NCBI RefSeq assembly: GCF_041146795.1
Contig: NC_135175.1
Coordinates: forward strand, 25,499,075-25,563,074
Origin: Maylandia zebra
Lineage: Eukaryota > Chordata > Actinopteri > Cichliformes > Cichlidae
Direction: 5' to 3'
Length of the DNA stretch: 64,000 bases
Position 1 is the stretch's first letter; every line of letters begins with the position of its first letter. The notes under the pieces are model-generated. The model did no database searches and was not told the DNA's origin. It was given only the letters and a program-made list of their open reading frames with translations. Made by a program: the position numbers and the translations under genes. This document shows, piece by piece, positions 52,794-64,000 of the stretch.

Positions 52794-55785
52794 CTGAGAG
52801 AAACACAGCAAAAAGAAAGCAAGGTGAGATGAAACTCAGGGCTTGGATATCAACTCGCATTTAAATGATCGTTAAACACCAGTGTGATAAACCGTGACTA
52901 TGTATGGAACGCTTTTAGCAGAAGAGACAGGGGAAAGGACGAGATCGCAGACAACATCGTCCAGCTTAACCTTGACAGCTTAATCCTTGTAATGACTGCC
53001 ACCCAGCAGTTACACCTGTGAGAGCAAATGAATTACATATTTCACAAATCCAGGTAGGACTGCAGTGGTGGTCAGCCTCAATGGTCGGGCTGCAAATCAG
53101 CATTGGCATCCTGCAGGCTGTGCTGGTCAGTAAAACCAATTATGGGGCATTAAACATTGACCAGTGAGCCTTGTTCTGAGACAGCCACTGCGTGTGTGTC
53201 AGCGAGACCAGTACCCAAGGGCGCTCTTTAGGAGAATGACTCACTGATGGCCTTCTGCTAAATAAAAGGCCATATATACACACACATATCTCTATTCACC
53301 CCCGGAGGAGTGTGCGTGTGTTCATGTTTGCCTCCTTTTGTGGATATGCCCCCTCCAGGTTTAGGGCTCTGCTTGCGGGCAACCTGTGCTTCTGTGGGAG
53401 ACGTGTGAGATAAGAGGGACAGATAACAAAAGCACACTTTATTTCCCATAAATGTAGTCCCACTCAGAGAAATGAAAAGAGACAACACATTACATCTGAG
53501 TCATCCAGTTTATCGCTGTCACTGGAGAACATTTTAATGCTTGTAAACTAGTAGAGACCATAAATCTGAATGCAACCTTAAGCAATTTTATAATTTATTA
53601 AAAAGACTGTTAAGTAACAGGTAAGGAAGCAACAGATACATAAAATAACAGATACATAGATGGATGTTTTTTGTAATATATTATATGACATTCGAATATT
53701 TAAATTGCATTACAGCTGTGTTGCTAGAAGGATGCTTATATTGATTGACAGCCGGGTGCTGCTAGCTGTCTGCTAGGCTAGCAAACAGCTAGCAGGTGTA
53801 ATATCTTAACTGTGTTTGTTGGTGTCATTTTGAGTCTTTTTAATGCAATTATCTGACAAATAGCATGGTTTACCTTGCAGTCACTGTTGCTAACAGACTG
53901 TTTAAGAAGTCTGTGCTTCAGTTTTATTTGATTATTGTATTAACTAGCGTCAGTTAGCAGATGTGATGCACCTGTATAGATGGACACAGCTTGCTAACCA
54001 AGCCTGCTAGTGTTAGCTAAACATTAGCAGGAACAACATTTACAGAAACAATCCTAAACAAGAGAAATCAATGGCTGGAGCAGTATGGCTAAAGTTTTAA
54101 ATAGAGCCTATATATGGGATCAGAAAATAAATATATATTGTAAAACATACACCCTTAGCATTAGTACTCCAGTACTGTTAAGAGACTGGAGGATTAAGAG
54201 TAGCTCCTGCAGGTACAACTGCCAGACACAAAACGTGGCAGGAAAATGTAACTTGTTAAATTTAACAAGGGGAAGTCATAAACATGAAATAATGGAGACA
54301 AGCTTCTATCAAATTACAAACGAGGAAAACAACTGCAAAACTGTAATTCTCCCGGCTCTATTTCCATGTTACAAAAGACAAACATAGACTAAAATGACGG
54401 GTAAAAAGAACATAATAAAATACGCAACTAAACAGGCTATCGTGACACATCATTAGATGACATAGACTCTCAATTTTGCTCTCTTTGCTCTCAATGTTTA
54501 GAAAATGAAAACAGAGACGCTCGCTGCTTCACTGCTCTTAACTCACAGCTTTGACTATAATGATATGAGCTTGGTTGTAATGGGCTGCAAGAATACAGTA
54601 GTAGAAGCAGCAGCAGCAGCAGAAAATGAGTTTTTCAGATATACACGTATGAAGAAATGGAACTAGCTACAACAGTCCCAAACCCATCTTCACTTTTATA
54701 TGACCATGAGGATGCTGAGATGATAGCATCTCACCACCATAGCTCCCTCATGTGCTTTAATTTGTTAGCGTCACGTTCCCGGCCTAATGAGCTCAATGGA
54801 AAGGTGCAAAGACAGCAGCTGAGCCTCTCTACATTAATTACGCTTCATCAGTGCTGCCAAACCGGTGCAGACTCATATTGGTGATCCTTAACTTGCAAGG
54901 CACAAGTAGTGAGGCTATGGGTAGGTGGATGGAGGAGACAAGATAATGCCAGGTGGTGTTTCATGTATACTAGTCATCACAGGGGAAAGGAAGTTTTTGT
55001 TGAAATGCGATTCAGCTCTTCTGGCCTCCTGTTGTGGAGCTGGCTCATGGTTCAGCTCTGTGCACACCAGCAGGTAAAAGATAATAGCGCATGACAGTCA
55101 AGGTCACGGCACTGCCAAAAATCCCAGACAGGATGAGAGGTTCATTGGGAGCTGTTGACAGATTTGATGCTTAACACTCGTTCACCAACCTGGATTCAAT
55201 ATCACTACCTCAGACTTCTTTGCAGCTGGGATTAGAAGGGATTGCAGGGTGGCTGTAAGTCACAAATGCAAGCAAAAAAACAAAAAACATCTGTTTGCAG
55301 AATACAGTATGCTTAAGAAAGCATGTCTGGTTTAAATCACTCTTTAATTAATTCAAGAACCAAATAATGGGGCAAACTAGAGCAGCAATCAGTGACAACA
55401 GCCATGATTTTGGCCAGTGAGTCTCTGCATGAAAGAAGTAGCTGGGATGGAGGTGGGTTACAAAATGGCTTGCAACAACTGTAGGCACATCATAGATTAG
55501 ATTTGTAATGTGGGTATGCAGAAAGGTTTGGCACAGAGAACATAGCTACAAGTAGCGCTTTCTGCTGTGTCATGTCATTGGCCCAGTCCAAACCCAACTC
55601 TGTAGCTTATTTTTTGTATTTTTACTTAAAGCAATACTGAAAGCCACATAAAGGATGGATGTACATTCTGGGGTCTAAAAAGCGAAGACAGTGGAGAAGA
55701 GCCTTAAAGCCTGGACTTTTTCTAACAGGTGGTGACTCCACTGGTTGCAAAACGGCTGAAAATGAACCTAATCCTCACTTGACAT
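52794..55785. other. TMEM108 5' intron, no gene recognised
   Basis: This is the intron upstream of the start exon. It contains the inverted repeat at 53759-53795 and otherwise ordinary AT-rich sequence. Confidence 0.4.
53759..53795. repeat. Imperfect 18-bp inverted repeat
   Basis: The arms 53759-53776 (CTGCTAGCTGTCTGCTAG) and 53778-53795 are reverse complements with one mismatch around a single base. The unit GCTAG recurs within each arm and again nearby at 53940-54020. Confidence 0.75.
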
Positions 55786-56180
55786 ATTGTCATGGTCCTG
55801 GGTCATTTTGACCCAGCGTTCTTAGTTTTCTTGTGTTTTTGTATTCATTCTATGGTTTCCTAGGTTGTTTAGTTTTTTGCATTTCCTTTCGTGTCTCTAC
55901 CCTCTATGTGTATCTGTTTTTATGGTGATGTGAGTTCTTGTGCCATCTTGTTTTCTCCAGATTTGTTTTCTCTCTCTCTCTCTCTTTTTCCAGTCTACCT
56001 CTTCGTGTACTTCCTGTTTTACTTTGAAGGTCGGTGTGTTCAGTTTTGTGTTCTCCCTGTCTCGTCTGTGTAATCAGCGTCAGCTGTGTCTCCCAGCTGT
56101 TTCCTCTCAGTCCTGATCTCCTCTTGTATTTAGTGTCTGCGTCTTCCCCTGCTCGTCGTTGCATCGCTAACAACACACTT
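55786..56180 (+). repeat. Possible dispersed repeat
   Basis: Pyrimidine-rich block beginning 'catggtcctgggtcatttt' with 'ttcctgttttactttgaagg', 'cagctgtgtctcccagctg' and 'ctgctcgtcgttgcatcg'. It reads like a teleost retroelement flank I have seen in many places, but I cannot name the family. Confidence 0.35.
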
Positions 56181-57461
56181 TAGGGTCCTAACTCCTTGTA
56201 AGTACTGCAAGTAGGGACCTTGATGTGAAGCATGTTTTCATCGGTTTATGAAAAATGCCTCTCCACGTGCATCTGATAAGCAACATCCATTCCCAGTTTA
56301 AAAATCCAATGTGTCCTAAACTGGTGAAATTGGGGGAAACATACAATCTTTGTCCAACTCTCAACAAATAAAAAGCAAATCAACAAAAACAATTCACTGA
56401 TATACACTGGGATCTTTGCACATAGCCACCTAGCTATGTGCTTCCTCTGAAGAGGGAAAAAAGTTGCATGGCAACTGACATGCACACAGCCATCACCATA
56501 GCAACCCTAATGGTAGATTATATTGAAATTCATTCACAAGGACATTTTTTTGGCTCAAACACAATTGAGAAAAATGTTAAAAGAGTCAGATTTGGAAATT
56601 CTCACTCACCACAGGTAGAATGAGAAATCCAGTAGCAACCTGCTTGTCTCTGGGACTCTGCTTTGTGCTTGCAGCCCTGCTGACAGGACCAGGTCTGAAT
56701 AGTGTGTCTGGAGGGGGTACAGACTAGAGGCCAAAGCCAAGGTCACCCGAGACGGCACAATGAAATAAACCTGTCACTCCGTTGCACTGTGGCCACCAGC
56801 CGCAGGGATAACAATGCTTTTAATTTTGGACTTCCCACGATTCTGCGGTTATGTATAGGGGCTGTGATAGCAGGCTGGCTGCTTGCCCACAGTGGCTGCA
56901 GCCTGGCAGCTTTTCCACAACACGAGGAGGGAGGGATGAGGAGGAGGAGAGGGAGGGAGGGAAGTGTGGGAGTCGATGATGATGGTGTGAACCACACTGT
57001 TGGCCTCTCTCAGACAACTGATAACAGGACTTCCAATCACAACTCTTCTAACTGATGCCTTTTTTGTCCCTCCAGTTTTGATGCTACACCCTCACGGTTT
57101 GGGTTATCTCTTTGTTGTGAACTGCAGGGAGCTTTCACATAGCTTCTGCTCAGGAAAGAGATACAAACACTAAATGTGGAAGCTGTGGTTTGAGAGTACA
57201 TCAGTGTACAATTCATTGCGTCAAACCTCCTCCTTGGTGTGATCTCAGCGGGTTTAGCTTCATCTTAAATCGTGCAAAATCAACTTCCCCTCCACCCTGC
57301 CCTTCCAAGGCATCCCAGGGGACATGCCCAGTCAGAGGGCGTCCCTTTTCCCTTTGATGCTGTTTTACCCTTTGATGGAAATCAGCAAACTGCTCCTGAT
57401 AGCCGAATTCATGTGTTTCCTGCATTGCCCCAGCAGAGACTGTGGCTGCGCCTGAGGAGCA
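56181..57461. other. TMEM108 5' intron, no gene recognised
   Basis: No convincing exon. GGA-rich tract at about 56930-56965. Confidence 0.4.
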
Positions 57462-57560
57462 GTGATGGGAGTAACGCCTTATTGAGTGTTACTGTAATTA
57501 CATTTTTCTGTAACACAGTAATGGAACAGATTGCTCTGCTAAATCTGGTAATAACACTAA
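57462..57560. repeat. hAT-like non-autonomous end fragment
   Basis: The text 'cagtgatgggagtaacgcctta' followed by 'gttactgtaattaca' and 'ttctgtaacacagtaatgg' resembles the common teleost repeat that begins CAGTGATGGGAGTAACGCGTTAC. Short fragment. Confidence 0.45.
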
Positions 57561-60500
57561 AGATACTAATGAAACAATTATGCTGTTTCGTTTTGCATTA
57601 AATAAATTCTTTGCTTTCTTTCTTGTGCTCTTTTCAATCCAAAAGTGATGATGGCACACTGGCACCAAAATGACCATCTACGTGCCAGCATTCGCACGAG
57701 TTCAAGCCTGACTGTGCAAGCTGATTAGCGATTACAAGTTCTGTTATAAAACTATTATTCATCAGTGAGAAGTTTTAAAAAAATAACAGTGGCAGTGACT
57801 AAAAAACGAGAGACTGGCTTACCACTGGGACTTTGAAAACGTAATTATCCAGCCTTTATACGCACAACAACTGAATGATTACAAGTATTGATTGGAGGCA
57901 ACAACAGGACCAAATTGAATACAAGCAGCAGAAGGAGCTGATTTCCAGGTATCTTTTTTAATCCTTCGATCCCTGAATGCACTGCCGTACTGCCGAGTCA
58001 CTGTGCTGTGCTGTGCATGAGCGCTGCCAGTCATGGCTCTGGATAACGAACCTGGCAGGATGAGTTGCCGGTGCTGTGTCATGAAGGCTAGCGGAGATTG
58101 TGCAGGTTATCAATCAGCACATTCACTTCTCTCCAGGCCCTCCTTACAATAAAGTAACACAGCAGCCATTAAAAGAACATTAGGCTCCCAGTGTGTCGTT
58201 CAGCCTGATGGTAAACTACCAACACATTGTCTTCCACGTCCTGTCCAGTCTCGTGGTTAAAACTTTAAAAGAAACATGCATGTATGGTGCTCAGACTAAC
58301 ATTTTTGGACTATCTGAATCATGTTGAGGATAGAAAGCCAGAGACAAGATGTTTCTTCCCTTTTTGTTTGAGAACTCTCATTGGCATTTATTCATTTATT
58401 TTCCTTTTTTTTTGTTTTTTAATCTTTTGTGGACTTTTAAAAATCAGCTGTATGCATTTTTTTTTAAGAAATTCTATTTTCTGCACAGAACTAAAGTAGC
58501 CGGCTTCTAGATATCTAGATCACTGCTCTCATTTCCTGTTTCCTTATCAGTTTAAATAGGTCTGGTGTTTTGCTCTGATGGTTGTTCTCATGTTTGGAAA
58601 GACATCTTGTTTTGTGAAAATTACCACAACTGGTGCATCCGCTATGCAGTTCTGCCACGCAGTGCTATGACCTACAGAAAAAGCATCTTTCGGATCACCA
58701 AACACAGTTAGGTCCCTAAGTACAGCTATCTGTATACATAGTTCCCCATTATTAGATGCTCAAAGGTGACTGGACAGCTGGCTGACAAGCAGTCTTATGG
58801 CCATGTGAGGAAGTTTTCTCCAGTTGTTCAGCAGTATATTTCACATTTAGACTGTGAAGATACTGCTTGATTTTGCATCACTGTCAGACAGCAAATGGTA
58901 GAATCTGAGCAGCTCTGCTGGATAAACTACTCTTTATTTTTTAAATTGCAAAAAAGATCTGTTACTGTTTTTTTTCTTTAATAAAATATAATGGTACTGA
59001 ACATCCATCTGCTCCACGACAAGATCATGATGTCAGAAGCCAAAGAGTATTAAGCTATAAATAAAGAGCTGTAAAGCCCCAACATTTCTTGATAGTAGTT
59101 TGAACAGTTACGAACTAAAATAAAAACAAAGCCCAACAACAGAAACGCTGCATCGTGATTGTGCACATTGATTTTATGTTTTTAGTGAGCAAGCTGTCAG
59201 CTCGTATCCTTGTCTTAGCCATCTGCAAGTTAACATACTGTATATGTCAGAGCTGAAAGGACAGTATAGCATTAAAGATGACATGCCTGTCAATGATCAT
59301 TAATATAGAAAGCAGCACAGCACAAACGTGTCTTTGTGGGTATGTTATTACAGATGTGCCTCGTTGTCATGCGTGCCAAACACACAGAATGTCAGCGTCA
59401 TGCTCGCTTCACGTCAGCAACGAATAAATGCGCTGCAGCTCTCGCCTGGATGAATGAATTGAAAATTGAAGAACTCCCACTCAGAAAGAGCTGAGCACCT
59501 GTGCTCAGGGGCAACTGAGGAGGAGTAGAACAACATCACCGGCCTCTTCATTACTCAGCACACACACAGACAAACACACACGCACACACAGCCTGGACCA
59601 ATGACTAAAGCAATTCATCAGAGGACTTGTGTCCAGAGCCCTATCTGTGGGTGTGTGAACACATGTGAGACACAGACAAAGAGATAAATGGTAGTCGACC
59701 AGAATCCCTGCCGATTTGTACAGCTGCCGCAGAGTCCATTTATAAGCAGAATGTTTCACAGCATCAGCTTCCTGTGCACCTCAGGAATGTTTTTACTCTC
59801 CTGGAGGTGACGCAAACCAAGCCTCAGCTCTGTGAAAGCAAATCTGGCATTGAATGCTAAAGCTCTTTTATGTTATTGAAGCCATAAGCAGAGTGCAAGT
59901 CAAGATCTCACCAAGGCAGAACCTCAGGTGTCAAGTAAGCCAAGGCTCACATCACTCAAGGTGAATGAGTTTGTAAATCTTTATAAGTTAGGCTCAGCTC
60001 AAGTCAAAGTCTCAAATCTGGTCTTCGAGGAAACACGTCAAATGAGCCCGGCAACAATACAGTCCCACTGCTTTGTTTTTGGGACTTACGCTGCCTGAAG
60101 CCTCAAGTCTTCAAGTAATTATTTCTCCAAATTGCTTCTCAGATCCTAATCTTCCATTTTTAAACTGTGTCCTTGTCTAACATCTCGAGTTAGATCTTTC
60201 AGGACTAAATACTCAAGTGGATCAATTCTTTAGTAATCAGATTACTGTAAATGACTATGCAGTATTTGTTATCAGTATGTCTGAATCTGTTTGTAGACCC
60301 TTTGCACACAGAGTGCGAGGACAGAGGGATCGAGTTTATTTGAGGATGAATTAGTTGGGTTGTTTTTTGTCACATATCAGGACACCTTTGACCAAATGTC
60401 TCATCGGTGCTATTTGGATATCCAAGCTACACAGGAAGCCATGAAAATTCCCACAATAGGCAAAGTCAGCAAACTAACCAACAATTTCCTTCCTGATTCG

Positions 60501-60595
60501 TCAAAGTCAGGGTTTAAGTTTAATTTTGACTTTTGATCAAGTCTCAAGTCGCCATGCATTTTCCACACTTAAAGACAATCTGGAGTTGAAAAGCC
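57561..60595. other. TMEM108 5' intron, no feature recognised
   Basis: No gene or clear repeat. CA-rich segment near 59560-59590. Confidence 0.4.
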
Positions 60596-60735
60596 GTCAA
60601 TCCATTTATTTCATGGTCAGAGGGGTGCTGGAGGCGGGGAACACCCTGGATGGGTTGCCAGTCAGACAACCATTCACACTTGCGGCCAGTTTATTGCTGC
60701 TGTGAGGCAAACCACTGCACCACCGTGCTGCCAAG
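60596..60735. repeat. Diverged SINE-like fragment
   Basis: The 'caccctggatgggttgccagtc' and 'ctgtgaggcaaaccactgcaccaccgtgctgcc' blocks match a repeat frequent in teleost and other vertebrate genomes. Confidence 0.4.
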
Positions 60736-61826
60736 AAAGCAGCTGATTCTCAAATTCAAGCCTTTGGTAATAAAGTCTTAAAAATATTAAATCACGCTTG
60801 AGTCAAGTCATTAACTCTCACAAAGAGTGATCTTTACTCTTCTCTTCTCCCAGTAGGATGTCGAATTTTGTTTGTATATTTTATATTTATGTGATGTTAC
60901 CTCAGCATCAACACTTCCAGACACATCATCTTCAATGATGTGTCTGGCACGTCTTGTTCATTTATTTAAAAATCAATAAATAAAATATTTCCAAATTCTT
61001 TCTCAATCAAGTTTAAATCTCAAAGCAGTCAAGTCTACAGAGCAGCTCAAGTTCTCATTTTGTTCACATAAATCCAACCTGAGCTCACGTCTCAAATAAG
61101 TGAAAACTCACGTAGAGCTAAATAATCTGTATTCTGTAAGAGAAGGTGTCAGCCCAGGCAGCATCACGCTGGGAACTGAGGGAAGGCTAGACCCGCCTGA
61201 CATACTCCGGCACACAGTGTAACACACACCTAAGGTCGGGCTTGGTACAAAGAGTGAGACAGGTAACAGAGCCCCAGGGAAGAAGCTGTGACAGACTCGT
61301 TATGTCACTGGAAAAAGGACACTGCAGACTGAAAGGCACTTGGAATGATTGAGAGCGCTGTCAGTGGAGGGATTTGATTAAGTCAGACCTGACAGACTTC
61401 AGTGCAGAGGAAACACTTTATTAGAGATGCCCCAGCGTTTCTGTGCCCAAAGTTTTTGGATATTACATCTTTACATACAAATGAGTCAACAGACAAAAGC
61501 CTGATTTGATCAACCACCCTCTGGAGTGCAAAGGGTGGTTGATTTTGGGATGTTTATAACATAACAGCAAAAAAAAAAGAGGTAAATTACGAAGAACTTC
61601 AGTGTACTAAACATGATGCATATAGCACAGTAGCTGATTTGATCTACTATAAAATCTCCCCAGTGGGTGATATTTGGCTTTTTTGTTATTTATAGTGCTC
61701 AGACACACACACTCCTGGAGACCTTGACACCTGCAATACCTGCAAATCTCCGCGCAGGCATATACCTACTCTCCTGAGAGTTATTGAGCCAGGCAGTAAA
61801 GGAACAGACATTGGGATGCAGCTCAC
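60736..61826. other. TMEM108 5' intron, proximal part
   Basis: No gene recognised. Two perfect 12-bp hairpins are present: 60917-60928 with 60936-60947, and 61509-61520 with 61532-61543. Confidence 0.4.
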
Positions 61827-62040
61827 CCTCGCCACTGTCTGAGTCGTAAATATCCTTCTCTCCGTCGCTCGTTTCTTCTTCCTCTCTTTCTTCTTTTCGT
61901 CCTCACGTGAACCACACACTCCCCCCCCCCCCCGACTGAGTGACTGACTGATTGCTGCTGCGAGCGGCTCACTGATGATGAAGAGTAACGTGAAACTACA
62001 ACGTGTCGTGTCCCGCTACGCTTGTCACAACCGGTGAGAG
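61827..62040 (-). other. Candidate non-coding first exon of TMEM108
   Basis: On the - strand this is a relatively CpG-containing, purine-rich stretch (AAGAAAGAGAGGAAGAAG near 61885) ending in GGCGAGG before a GTGAGC donor (donor at 61821-61826). Its position about 9 kb upstream of the start-codon exon and its composition fit a 5' UTR exon and promoter. A C-run of about 14 on the + strand lies at 61921-61934. A rival donor (CACACAG then GTAGGA) lies near 63015 on the - strand. Confidence 0.4.
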
Positions 62041-64000
62041 AATCAAAAAGTAACATCGCTGCAAAAAAAAAAAAAAGGGGGGGCTTAGGATGACAGTGAA
62101 ATTCACCACACTTACTGAATGCATAATGACACTTTCATCCGGGTTTGAGGCTTCAGTCTGACCAAAATGCAGACACTCACAGAAATGCATGAAGAAAGTC
62201 TCCACAGGAAATAGTGACACACCTCCTTGCATGTAGATATTTAATCACACGCGAGATAATGTGAATGATCCGATTGATATTCATGAAAAAGGACATGAAA
62301 GACATCTAAATAAACTCTTAAAGATGGATTTCTAAAGTAAATTTTAAAGCTTTGCATCACATTTCTTTATTCATCTACATGTTTTCCTTTGAGGTTCTGC
62401 ACTAATGAAGGAAAAAGGTTTTTTCAACAATAAGAAAGGACAAAATGGGACAGGTCGGATGTCAGGTTGACTAGTATAAAAAAGTAACAAGGTGTCTGAT
62501 TGGCTGCTTTGAGAATAAGCGAATAACCAGCTGCATATAGAGCTGCCTTACTGAGTTAAAACGCTACTCTTTGCCCTTTTTCTCTTTCATATCTAAAACA
62601 CTCGAGGAAAAACATTTGATCAAAGACTCCTTTTTGCCTTCTGTCTCAGAGCCTGCTCTCTAGGCCGTTACATCTCACAGCGTGGCTGTACGTGTCGGGT
62701 CAGCAGACAGACTGATATGTAAAATCTGTCTCTCCTGCCCTGTCACATTGATTATTGGACCTGTGTCACTCGGTGAGGCCACAGTAACGGATAACAAGCA
62801 CATAATCCTTCTCGTAATGACTGTCTAAATTTATACCTGGAAAATAAGCAAGGAGAGCTAATCAACCAAAGACTTTTAATTTCTCTAAATCCTAAAGAAT
62901 TATGGAGAAAAACAACTATTTGGATTCAAAGAGTGTGGTTGTTGACTTGAGCTTTTTTAAATTTACCTCCCCGGCAGCTGAGACAAACCATTCGCTGGCG
63001 ATAACATTCCTACCTGTGTGTCCTCCGGCACACATCTTCAGCCATCTGAGTGCCTGAAGCTGGGAGACATCAGAGGCGGTTACGTGTCTGTAAAGTGATC
63101 TCCAACAGCAGTTTCAACACAGGCCTAAACGTAAAAGATCAGGGAAAATAAACCCTGAGCTGCAAGCACTTTCTCCTCGTTCATCTCCCATCTCTTTCTG
63201 CTTCCCACCTCTTTAATGTCATGTCATGCTTCCATCCAAATAAGTATCTTGCTCTTTCCCTTCTCTCATCTTTACTTTAAACTTGAGCTTCATGCTCTAA
63301 GTCCCTTAAAGCAAAGAGGGCGTTTTAATGCCGACTCTGGAAGCTGGAAAATGGGATTTTTAAATGATGAGGAATAATTTAAAGACTTCCATCCAACATC
63401 TACATGAAGAGACAGCTTTTATTTTTATTTATGTATGCTCTGTGTGCTCTCCTGTGCACAAACCGAGTTTACACACATATATATAGATATATATATATAT
63501 AGATAGATGTGATAAAGAAAACATAGCTTGAGTGGCAACTTAACAGGTAGTTGGTCGCATCTTTAAAAAAACATTTTAATACCATTTTTACTTTGTATGA
63601 CATGTTGAAAATTGGCATATAATGTGTACCCAAAGATATTCTGCATTAACAGTTATCCTGCAAATGTCAGATCACAAGAAAAAAAGCCAAAGTGTTATTA
63701 CAGCTGAAAAATTAAAGGTAAATGTCAAAACTCATGTTGTATCAAATGCTCTAAAGACAAGAAAAAGCAGACAGGAAGAACCACAGGAGATTTATAAGCT
63801 AAATCAGATTAAAATTCAGGGTCCTTTGCTTGCATAACAAAAGGCTGACTCAAGAGCAGTGCAAGAGAGCATTAGCTTTCCCCTTGAGTACATGTACTGT
63901 CCCCCGAATTCCCCGGGAAAGCTCCTTAGACAGTAAATGGATAGAAATTTAATTTGAGGCTATGCCTGTTGTACGTTCAGCTCAGAAAGCATTTTTACTG
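62041..64000. other. Right flank, no gene recognised
   Basis: A13G7-type run at about 62063-62082 and a TA/GATA-type microsatellite at about 63475-63507. No coding exon recognised. Confidence 0.4.

Noticed and set aside
56702-57055. 117-codon open frame
   Set aside because: It depends on a GGA-rich tract; no motif or splice context.

Overview
This is nuclear DNA from a ray-finned fish. It carries spliced genes with GT-AG introns and vertebrate orthologues (CDV3, TMEM108). Its repeats are those typical of teleosts: L2-type LINE tails, Tc1-like transposons, a Penelope-like fragment, TTAA-flanked and hAT-like MITEs and CA/TAA microsatellites. The repeat families suggest a percomorph, possibly a cichlid, but the species cannot be fixed from the window.

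Region 1 (about 3.8-15.95 kb, + strand) is the unusual part. It is a tandem array of very small secreted-protein genes that I do not recognise. Each unit starts with an exon encoding a signal peptide of the type MRGLALLCLVGFILTAS. Short exons of 24-87 nt follow, all separated by phase-0 introns, rich in N-x-S/T sites and free of cysteine after the signal peptide. Intact-looking units are A (3811), C (9712) and D (12545). B (5939) is damaged, one unit (7790) is a clear pseudogene, and an orphan 3' end lies at 15.65-15.94 kb. B, the pseudogene, C and D share a proximal promoter with a TATA-like box and a TGAACTTTGA (HNF4/DR1-like) element. A LINE fragment, a Penelope-like fragment, an hAT-like MITE and a TTAA MITE have inserted among or inside the units.

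Region 2 (16.16-22.95 kb, - strand) is a complete CDV3 gene of five coding exons (230 aa). Its 3' end converges on the peptide array.

Region 3 (22.95-30.7 kb) holds decayed Tc1 and LINE copies and probably the TMEM108 3' UTR. Human BFSP2 lies between CDV3 and TMEM108; no BFSP2-like exon is visible here.

Region 4 (30.7-about 62 kb, - strand) is TMEM108 (retrolinkin). Four coding exons give 506 aa: a signal-peptide start exon at 52.7 kb, one large Ser/Thr/Pro-rich ectodomain and membrane exon, and two small exons for the conserved cytoplasmic tail. A likely non-coding first exon sits near 61.8-62.0 kb. The long introns and the last 2 kb hold repeats and otherwise unremarkable AT-rich DNA.

CDV3 and TMEM108 keep the vertebrate order and relative orientation. 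The peptide array sits on the side where TOPBP1/TF would be expected. Exon limits were read by eye from splice signals and homology; no alignment or transcript data were available.
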